Origin: a virus
Virus record (IMG/VR): IMGVR_UViG_3300019756_000004
Span: 1 to 63,690 of that record
Direction: 5' to 3' (one strand)
Length of the DNA: 63,690 nt
The notes below the pieces were generated by a model that saw nothing but the letters and a program-made list of their open reading frames with translations, searched no databases and was not told where the DNA came from. Positions 58,342 to 63,690 of this stretch are shown piece by piece (positions within the stretch are counted from its first letter, which is position 1; every line of letters starts with the position of its first letter). The translations under genes and the position numbers were made by a program.

Positions 58342-58752
58342 TCATTTTGCTATATGTTTCGAGTGGATTTTGCACCCAATGAACTCGTTATAGTAATCAT
58401 CTTTTAATAGGACATCCCGTTCAAACTGTTCCTTTGCCTCATAGTAAGAACACTCTCCCTTGGTCTTGCATAGTCTCAGGATCTCACGGTAGTAGTTGTC
58501 AACACCTCTTTCCTCTACAAGGGTCTTCAGATCCTCTGAGGATCCGTAGTAGGTCTTCCAATCACTTTCTGATATTTTAATACGCTTACGGGTCTTTCCT
58601 TTCAATGGCGGGAGTCTCCTGCGACTCCAGAAGAATTTTTTACCGATATACTTCTTGTTAGATGACCTTTCGGTAATCATGTAGACGAACCCCTGCCACT
58701 GAGACAGTTCTTCTTCTGTAGGTTCGAATGGTACGTTCTGATAATGCCACAT
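58342..58752 (-). CDS. GIY-YIG-type nuclease-like protein
   Basis: 136 residues. GFVYMITERSSNKKYIGKKF holds the two strands of the GIY-YIG core (VYM..., KYIG), then RRRLPPLKGKTRKRIKISES, WKTYYGSSEDLKTL and KGECSYYEAKEQFERDVLL with the Glu expected for metal binding. It is a conserved phage form of this superfamily. It may cut host DNA or act in repair or recombination; activity is not proven. It follows panD with a 14-nt gap. Confidence 0.75.
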   Translation of the reverse strand: MWHYQNVPFEPTEEELSQWQGFVYMITERSSNKKYIGKKFFWSRRRLPPLKGKTRKRIKISESDWKTYYGSSEDLKTLVEERGVDNYYREILRLCKTKGECSYYEAKEQFERDVLLKDDYYNEFIGCKIHSKHIAK

Positions 58753-58766
58753 ATTACTATGTAGCT

Positions 58767-59108
58767 TTAGATTACCTCGTTGTTTTCGTCAACCTTAATT
58801 TGAGTAGGTTTGGGACACCTGAATCGTGTCGTAAGATACGTGCACATGTGAACTATGTCGCCTGGCATACACAGTCGAGCGCCTGGCCCCCTTACGGAGA
58901 TTTCACGGGAACCTCTACCACCTTCGATAACGTAGGTAGTCCACCTCTGTCCGTTAGTCTCATTGTAGATATCGATCTGTTCCCATAGTTTGATATTTGC
59001 TTCTGACATGAGATCAGGATCTATCGCAACAGATCCTTCGTAGTCTAACTGTGTATCGGTGACAGTGGCACGGTGTATTTTGGATTTTAAATATGTAGAT
59101 AAGTGCAT
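58767..59108 (-). CDS. panD: Aspartate 1-decarboxylase (PanD) homologue
   Basis: 113 residues (E. coli PanD: 126). It aligns over nearly the full length: KSKIHRATVTDTQLDYEGSV, DIYNETNGQRWTTYVI, GRGSREISVRGPGAR and PGDIVHMCTYL. Gly25-Ser26 matches the self-cleavage site that forms the pyruvoyl cofactor; Lys10, Arg55, Thr58 and Tyr59 match E. coli Lys9, Arg54, Thr57 and Tyr58. Asn72 of E. coli is Arg73 here. PanD makes beta-alanine for pantothenate and CoA. It sits in the nrd operon. An active auxiliary metabolic enzyme is likely; the Arg substitution leaves some doubt. Confidence 0.88.
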   Translation of the reverse strand: MHLSTYLKSKIHRATVTDTQLDYEGSVAIDPDLMSEANIKLWEQIDIYNETNGQRWTTYVIEGGRGSREISVRGPGARLCMPGDIVHMCTYLTTRFRCPKPTQIKVDENNEVI

Positions 59109-59110
59109 AA

Positions 59111-59245
59111 TTATGTTAGGTAGTCAATTATTTGGATACAGGTGTACTGTAACAACAGAACACTTGCGATTGCAATTACAGGGTAAACACAGTTTGCCAA
59201 CATAGGGTTCTCGTTTACCCACTCTTCTATTTCTTTGTCATTCAT
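59111..59245 (-). CDS. Small membrane protein (44 residues)
   Basis: ATG at 59245 overlapping the end of the zinc-ribbon gene (8 nt); TAA at 59111, directly before panD. Acidic start MNDKEIEEWVNENPML, then a hydrophobic helix NCVYPVIAIASVLLL. Single-pass membrane protein of unknown role. Confidence 0.6.
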   Translation of the reverse strand: MNDKEIEEWVNENPMLANCVYPVIAIASVLLLQYTCIQIIDYLT

Positions 59246-59387
59246 CGGAATCTTTCAACTGAACAAGGTCTGAATCAGATCCGCACATCGGACAATGCGC
59301 TGGCGGATCGTCATCTTCATGAACAATAATAGTAGTCTCTATGTCACAGATCGGACAGTCGTTAACATACTTGAAAGCATCTGTCAT
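59238..59387 (-). CDS. Small zinc-ribbon protein (49 residues)
   Basis: ATG at 59387 overlapping the NrdB stop (ATGA); TGA at 59238. Two CPxC knuckles, NDCPICDIE and AHCPMCGSD, about 22 residues apart, form a rubredoxin-type zinc ribbon. It could be a regulator or an electron-transfer rubredoxin-like protein. Location after NrdB suggests a link to nucleotide reduction, unproven. Confidence 0.65.
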   Translation of the reverse strand: MTDAFKYVNDCPICDIETTIIVHEDDDPPAHCPMCGSDSDLVQLKDSDE

Positions 59388-60391
59388 GCTGCACAACCCG
59401 TTCCGTCTAACTCACACATGACTGGTGCGGGAGCACCTTCTTCTTCCCATCCCCAGTCACCTTCCATTCCGTTTACAGAATACTCAGTGACTCGTTTTTC
59501 AAAGAAGTTGTCATGAGACGCACCATTCAATACCCAGTCTAACCAAGGTAGTGGATTGTCCTTTTGTCGAAACTTCGGTTTCAATCCTAGTTGAAGTAAA
59601 CGTCTATCCGCAATGTGACGGATGTATTGTTTCACTTCTTCCTTCGTTAGACCCTCGACATCATTACCTCTAAATGCAAGTTGAATGAACTTGTCTTCTA
59701 GTGCAACAGCAGTCTTTGCCATCTCATAGATCTTAGACTTGAGTTCATCGTTTACGATACGTGGATGTTCATCACAGAACTCACGGAACAGTTTTGCGTT
59801 ACCCTGCACGTGTAGAGACTCATCACGTATCGACCACTCAACGATTGTACCCATACCCTTCATCTTACCGAAACGTTGGAAGTTGAGTAACATCACAAAA
59901 GAACTGAACAGACTCATACCCTCGTTGAATACTGATTGTGCGAGTGCAAGTGCAAGTCCGGTGTGAGTGTTTGAGTCACCTTCTTTCATGAAGTCAACCT
60001 TGTCTGCCATCTCTTTAAACTCAAGAAACTTGTGGTACTCTTCGTCGGGTAGACCCAGAGTATCATTCAACAGTGCATACGCACGTTGGTGTACTGCTTC
60101 TCGACCCGCAAACGATGACAACATGTTACGGACTTCATTGTTCTTGAATTTTGGAATCAAGAGTTCGTGATAGTTCTCACCCACCTGTACGTCTGACTGA
60201 GTAAACAGTCTCAAGATATGAGTAATGAACTCTTTCTCTGATTCAGTTAGTTTGGTTTTCCAGTCCTGTACGTCTTCGGACAGTTCTGCTTCGTCTTCAA
60301 TCCAGTGCACCTCTTCGTGCTTCTTGGATAGTTCTACCGCCCATGGATACTTGAACGGTTTGTAAGTTGTACTAAATTCTAATAATGCCAT
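59384..60391 (-). CDS. nrdB: Ribonucleotide reductase class Ia, small subunit NrdB
   Basis: 335 residues. Ferritin-like helices with the radical-site set: SDVQVGENYHE, SFAGREAVHQRAYALL (Glu, His and the radical Tyr in the HQRAY context, as HSRSY in E. coli), MSLFSSFVMLL and RDESLHVQGN. It makes the tyrosyl radical that drives NrdA. Its start follows the NrdA stop directly (TAA ATG). The C-terminus ends with two Cys (CELDGTGCAA) rather than the usual aromatic tail of E. coli NrdB, which is an oddity. Confidence 0.93.
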   Translation of the reverse strand: MALLEFSTTYKPFKYPWAVELSKKHEEVHWIEDEAELSEDVQDWKTKLTESEKEFITHILRLFTQSDVQVGENYHELLIPKFKNNEVRNMLSSFAGREAVHQRAYALLNDTLGLPDEEYHKFLEFKEMADKVDFMKEGDSNTHTGLALALAQSVFNEGMSLFSSFVMLLNFQRFGKMKGMGTIVEWSIRDESLHVQGNAKLFREFCDEHPRIVNDELKSKIYEMAKTAVALEDKFIQLAFRGNDVEGLTKEEVKQYIRHIADRRLLQLGLKPKFRQKDNPLPWLDWVLNGASHDNFFEKRVTEYSVNGMEGDWGWEEEGAPAPVMCELDGTGCAA

Positions 60392-62371
60392 TTATCCCTC
60401 GCAAGCTTTGCATTCGTCTTCTTCGTTATTTTCTGCCGGTGTATCTAACCATTCCATTAGTTCTTGGTATCCACCTATGTAGTTCCCCTGAATATAGATT
60501 TGGGGTACAGTTTTGACCTTACGTCCCGTTACTTCTGCAGCGGTCTTACCGATCTCTTCGAGATCTATCTTGTCAAATAGAATACCTCGTAACTTGAGTT
60601 CTTCCATTGCAAGAGCACACCAAGGGCAGTTCTTTTTACTATAGACAATGCTACGAGTATCATCCTGCAGTGCAACACGTTCTACTTTCTCAGATACGTT
60701 TTCTGCACGTGACTTTGCTTCGGTACGGAGATAGTATAGACCTTTCAGTCCTTCTTTCCATGCCTTCAAATGCACCTTGTTAACATAAGATTTCTCTGCA
60801 CCAGATGGGAAAAAGATATTAACTGACTGTCCTTGACAGATGTACTTCTGACGATCTGCTGCATGTTGGATAACCCAGTTCTGATCTAATTCCTGTGCAG
60901 TCTTATATATACTTTTTTCACCCTCTGTTAGGAAAGGTAAGTGCTGAACACTACCTTTATTTGTGATAATACTAGTCCAGTTGGACTCGTTGTTCTCACC
61001 CTTACTCTCCAGTAACTCTTCCAAGTATTTGTTCTTTACAAGGAACGAACCTGATCGGGTACGGTGCGTATATGCACATGCCTTTAACGGTTCGATGCTT
61101 GGACTTGTAGACAGAATGACTCCGCTTGAGGCGTTTGGTGCAATTGCAAGGAGATGTGCGTTTCTCCTTCCGGATCCTGCACCGTCAGGATATTCCCCCC
61201 TCTCTTCTGCAAGTCGTTGAGTTTCTGCGACAGCTTCTCCGTTAATATGGGCAAACACAACATCGTTGATTTCTCTTGCCTTTCTTGATTCCCATGCGAC
61301 TCCATTTTTTTGGAGGAGACTGTGGAATCCCATTGCTCCGAGTCCAATTGATCGTTCACGTTCTGCAGAGTACTTTGCACGGCTGATAGTGTCTGGTGCG
61401 TTTTCGATAAAGTATTCGAGAACATTATCAAGCATACGCACAATATCCCGCACAATAGTAGTGTTTTTCCATTCATCATAATACTCCAGATTCAAACTAG
61501 ATAAACAACATACCGCAGTCCGGTCTTCACTTGTCGGTAAGTGTATCTCATTACATAAATTGGATCCATGAATTTGTAGACCAAGATCCTTTAGTGGTTG
61601 GGGTAGCATTTCATTTGCAGTGTCGATGAAGTTCAGATAGGGTTCACCTGTACGGAACCTCACTTCCAAAATACGTTCCCATAGTTTACGTGCCTTGATC
61701 GTCTCCTTCACAGTTCCATCTTTTGGATCACGCAGATCAAAGTCAGAGTTAGTCATGACTGCTTCCATGAACTCATTACTGACATTGATTGCGTTGTGTA
61801 GGTTTAACGCTTTACGTTGCACGTCACCCGTAGGAATACGGATGTTTAAAAATTCGATAATGTCTGGATGCGACACGTCCATGTAAGCGGCATAAGAACC
61901 CTTACGAGTCTTACCTTGACGGTAAGCAATCATGTCTGCATCTACAGTGTGTAGGAACGGGATAGGGCCTGGTGCAATGTCTGACACGGTTCGCACGTCA
62001 CTCCAGTGACCCCCAACACCGCCACCATAAACACTAAGCCAACGTAACTCAGAACTGTGACCAATGAGACCCTCCAGAGTATCTGGCACATAAGTGAGGA
62101 AACACGAGATAGGCATTCCTTTCCCTTTACCGTGTCCATTAGGTGCGTTAGAAAGTACAGGAGAAGCGTACATAAACCACTTATTACTAACATAATCATA
62201 TAACCGTTGAGCAAGATCTTCATCCATCTCTCCCTTATATGTTGACCATGCCTTTGCGGCACGTGCGTATCCCTCTTGAGGAGAGTCTTCATAATCATTC
62301 AGGTAGAAGTCTTTCAGCATCCCTACTGCATAGTCCTCTAACAACTTATCCTTTTTCTTATCAATTTTCAT
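60392..62371 (-). CDS. nrdA: Ribonucleotide reductase large subunit NrdA with embedded glutaredoxin domain
   Basis: 659 residues. Catalytic features: Cys90 (MPISCFL) and Cys288 or Cys289 for the substrate-reducing pair, Asn271-x-Cys273-x-Glu275 (SNLCNEI) for radical chemistry, and LYYLRTEAKSRAE with the radical-path Tyr pair. The N-terminal ATP cone is lacking, so dATP inhibition is probably lost. Residues 573-642 are a glutaredoxin (YSKKNCPWCALAMEE, then KTVPQIYIQGNYIGGYQEL). After it comes the tail ECKACEG, keeping the shuttle Cys pair. It reduces ribonucleotides to deoxyribonucleotides with its own built-in reductant. Confidence 0.92.
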   Translation of the reverse strand: MKIDKKKDKLLEDYAVGMLKDFYLNDYEDSPQEGYARAAKAWSTYKGEMDEDLAQRLYDYVSNKWFMYASPVLSNAPNGHGKGKGMPISCFLTYVPDTLEGLIGHSSELRWLSVYGGGVGGHWSDVRTVSDIAPGPIPFLHTVDADMIAYRQGKTRKGSYAAYMDVSHPDIIEFLNIRIPTGDVQRKALNLHNAINVSNEFMEAVMTNSDFDLRDPKDGTVKETIKARKLWERILEVRFRTGEPYLNFIDTANEMLPQPLKDLGLQIHGSNLCNEIHLPTSEDRTAVCCLSSLNLEYYDEWKNTTIVRDIVRMLDNVLEYFIENAPDTISRAKYSAERERSIGLGAMGFHSLLQKNGVAWESRKAREINDVVFAHINGEAVAETQRLAEERGEYPDGAGSGRRNAHLLAIAPNASSGVILSTSPSIEPLKACAYTHRTRSGSFLVKNKYLEELLESKGENNESNWTSIITNKGSVQHLPFLTEGEKSIYKTAQELDQNWVIQHAADRQKYICQGQSVNIFFPSGAEKSYVNKVHLKAWKEGLKGLYYLRTEAKSRAENVSEKVERVALQDDTRSIVYSKKNCPWCALAMEELKLRGILFDKIDLEEIGKTAAEVTGRKVKTVPQIYIQGNYIGGYQELMEWLDTPAENNEEDECKACEG

Positions 62372-62740
62372 TTATCTTCCACCACTGTAATCGTAAAATG
62401 GTTCATCGGGAACATATTCATAGTTCTCAATTACCGCTTGTTTCTTTGTATCTATGAACTTGTCAACCATGGTTAACACTTTCTGGTCTTGTTCCGTCTG
62501 AGACCAAATCTCTTCCCACATAAAGTGATTTACAAGAGACGACTCAGGATTGGAAATTAGAAATCTGTCTTGTCGGAGTTCTTCACTGTCGCATCCTTCC
62601 ATAGGTACAAAGATCAATTTTTCTACATGTCCGCCTGCCATACCCAGATTATTCTGCAGGGCTACTACCTCTTCTACTTCATCTTGATCCTTACCATGAA
62701 AAACGCAGACAGTAAATCCCCTATGATCTATAGTCTTCAT
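62372..62740 (-). CDS. Conserved protein preceding NrdA, unknown function
   Basis: 122 residues. FTVCVFHGKDQDEVEEVVAL, GGHVEKLIFVPMEGC, then FMWEEIWSQTEQDQKVLTMV and an acidic/Tyr-rich C-terminus. The NrdA ATG follows its stop directly, and an early promoter lies 28 nt upstream, so it heads the nucleotide operon. It may be regulatory or metabolic; no family recognised. Confidence 0.6.
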   Translation of the reverse strand: MKTIDHRGFTVCVFHGKDQDEVEEVVALQNNLGMAGGHVEKLIFVPMEGCDSEELRQDRFLISNPESSLVNHFMWEEIWSQTEQDQKVLTMVDKFIDTKKQAVIENYEYVPDEPFYDYSGGR

Positions 62741-62767
62741 AGCGTTAGTTCCTAGTTTGGTTTGAAC

Positions 62768-62796
62768 ATCATAACAGACTCAACGAGAAATGTCAA
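62768..62796 (-). promoter_or_regulatory. Early sigma70 promoter of the nrd-panD operon
   Basis: Minus strand: TTGACA (62791-62796), 17-nt spacer, TATGAT (62768-62773), 28 nt before the ATG at 62740. Confidence 0.82.
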
Positions 62797-62798
62797 GC

Positions 62799-62951
62799 CT
62801 ATAAGGGAGATTTTCGTTTAAGAACCTTCGCAAGCAGTTCATCACGCTTACGTTTCTTTTTCTTTTTCACTACCACTGTAGAGGCATCATCACCCGTACC
62901 AACTACGGATGCTGTCGTTGTGTCCTCAGCATGTGTTTTAAATTTCTTCAT
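62799..62951 (-). CDS. Small Lys-rich protein (50 residues)
   Basis: ATG at 62951 with AGAGGA upstream (a start at 62981 lies deeper in the neighbour). Thr/Ala/Ser-rich first half (HAEDTTTASVVGTGDDASTV) and a Lys/Arg-rich second half (VVKKKKKRKRDELLAKVLKR). It overlaps the methyltransferase end by 14 nt. Probably a nucleic-acid-binding mini-protein; not assigned. Confidence 0.6.
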   Translation of the reverse strand: MKKFKTHAEDTTTASVVGTGDDASTVVVKKKKKRKRDELLAKVLKRKSPL

Positions 62952-63555
62952 TGGTGTCCTCTCTTTTAAGTAAAACCACAACCGACACTTCTACTCCATC
63001 ACCCCCGTTCCAACGTCTCTTAGAGTTTTCGATTTCATACACTTCATGTATCTTATAGGGATGATTGTCACTCTGGTCTATATGGTTTACAAATCTTTTT
63101 ATGTCCGAAAACAGGTTTATGTCATCTATTAGGATATATGGAATTTTTGCTAGACTACAGTTGATGTAATCTCTTCGCATTGCTTCATATCTATGATCCC
63201 CGTCGATATACGCCAAATCGTATCCTTCTGATAATTCTTCGGGTGTGATCTCACGAGAATCTTTGATACCAAATTTGAACCTGTCTCCAAAGATCTTTTC
63301 CATCTTATTGGCGGCTGGTCTAGTATAACGATGTCTTCCAATGTCGATAGAGTGAACTTCGATGTCACGGTCTGTTGAGAGGAAACAGTACGTAGAATGT
63401 CCTGCGTTGAATCCGATTTCTAAAATCTTCTTTGCACCAGTTGTTGCCAACATGGATTTAAAATTGCGAACGGTCTTATCTGATAGATATGCATGACCTT
63501 CGTTGATATATCTTTCCATACCAGAAAAATGATGGTCATACCTATCTTGCATCAT
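62938..63555 (-). CDS. Class I SAM methyltransferase (Methyltransf_24-like)
   Basis: 205 residues; ATGATG start overlaps the upstream stop. AKKILEIGFNAGHSTYCFLS is motif I, IEVHSIDIGRHRYTRPAANK the acidic strand, and YDLAYIDGDHRYEAMRRDYI the O-methyltransferase-type active region, with IPYILIDDIN after it. Such enzymes often methylate sugars in surface glycans. Acceptor unknown. Confidence 0.78.
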   Translation of the reverse strand: MMQDRYDHHFSGMERYINEGHAYLSDKTVRNFKSMLATTGAKKILEIGFNAGHSTYCFLSTDRDIEVHSIDIGRHRYTRPAANKMEKIFGDRFKFGIKDSREITPEELSEGYDLAYIDGDHRYEAMRRDYINCSLAKIPYILIDDINLFSDIKRFVNHIDQSDNHPYKIHEVYEIENSKRRWNGGDGVEVSVVVLLKREDTNEEI

Positions 63556-63690
63556 TTCGATAACTCCGCCGTGGTTATGTAAACTTGTTGATTGGATTTC
63601 AGATGAGTCGCTTCGTAAATGGATAGACCAAGTATCTCATCTATAGGCATAGTCACTTCTACTCTAAGTTGGTCACCTTTCTTGACAACC
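63552..63690 (-). CDS. Partial gene, 5' end outside the window
   Basis: Frame from the window edge to TGA 63552, overlapping the methyltransferase start. The visible 45 residues (KKGDQLRVEVTMPIDEILGL then SIYEATHLKSNQQVYIT) look like a beta-rich C-terminus. Not identifiable from this part. Confidence 0.6.
   Translation of the reverse strand, partial: VVKKGDQLRVEVTMPIDEILGLSIYEATHLKSNQQVYITTAELSK

Noticed and set aside
1-63690. tRNA genes, CRISPR arrays, insertion sequences, integrase or attachment sites
   Set aside because: I looked for cloverleaf-like stretches, regular direct repeats in non-coding DNA and transposase or integrase motifs and saw none; most non-coding gaps are short and explained by promoters or the terminator.

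Overview
The window is a contiguous, almost fully coding stretch of a T4-like myovirus (contractile-tailed Caudoviricetes). The evidence is a nearly complete T4-type baseplate set (gp4, gp5 parts, gp6, gp8, gp25, gp26, a gp27-like hub, gp29, gp48, gp53, gp54), gp32, gp33, PhoH, NrdA/NrdB, a T4-type lysozyme, and T4 late promoters (TATAAATA). Proportions and gene content (DUF4815 giant structural protein, PhoH, many small genes, accessory metabolic genes) resemble marine T4-like phages of the cyanophage/pelagiphage type more than enteric T4. A spanin pair and a peptidoglycan amidase in the tail hub indicate a Gram-negative host. The exact host cannot be read from the sequence. No tRNA, CRISPR array, insertion sequence or integrase was seen.

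Layout. 1-26371 (minus): virion genes, with two repeat-rich fibre-like proteins (the first cut by the window edge), a 2117-residue DUF4815 protein, gp8, a gp10-like protein, a gp7/P2-gpI-like protein, gp6, gp25, the hub/spike (T4 gp5 functions spread over three genes), a gp27-like hub protein, gp53 and gp48. 26383-31955 (plus): gp4, a sulfotransferase-like gene, a conserved virion-region protein, gp54, gp26 with a likely programmed -1 frameshift extension, and the tape measure. 31952-36926 (minus): SAP-like protein, gp32, gp33 and many small early-type genes. 36929-38105 (plus): two late genes. 38102-63690 (minus): a P-loop kinase-like protein, SNase, spanins, a large island of glycosyltransferases, radical-SAM enzymes, a carbamoyltransferase and 2OG-oxygenase-like proteins, a bS21 ribosomal protein homologue, a holin candidate, lysozyme, PhoH, small early genes, then a nucleotide operon (NrdA with embedded glutaredoxin, NrdB, zinc ribbon, small membrane protein, aspartate decarboxylase PanD, GIY-YIG protein).

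Regulation. Two promoter classes can be read directly. Late promoters are exact TATAAATA boxes shortly upstream of virion gene blocks. Early promoters are sigma70-like, all with exactly 17-nt spacers; several share a repeated cassette with an A/T-tract upstream and a common leader. At gp32 the late box sits inside the spacer of the early promoter. One strong UUCG-loop terminator is present at 56710-56741.

Most notable: the -1 frameshift (U UUU UUA) between gp26 and its extension just before the tape measure; a phage PanD; a phage bS21 with its own putative promoter; a glutaredoxin domain inserted between the NrdA body and its C-terminal CxxC tail; a sulfotransferase inside a late structural operon; a modification island of about 16 kb; the split gp5 spike; and unusual repeat and aromatic-rich sequences in the fibre-like proteins.
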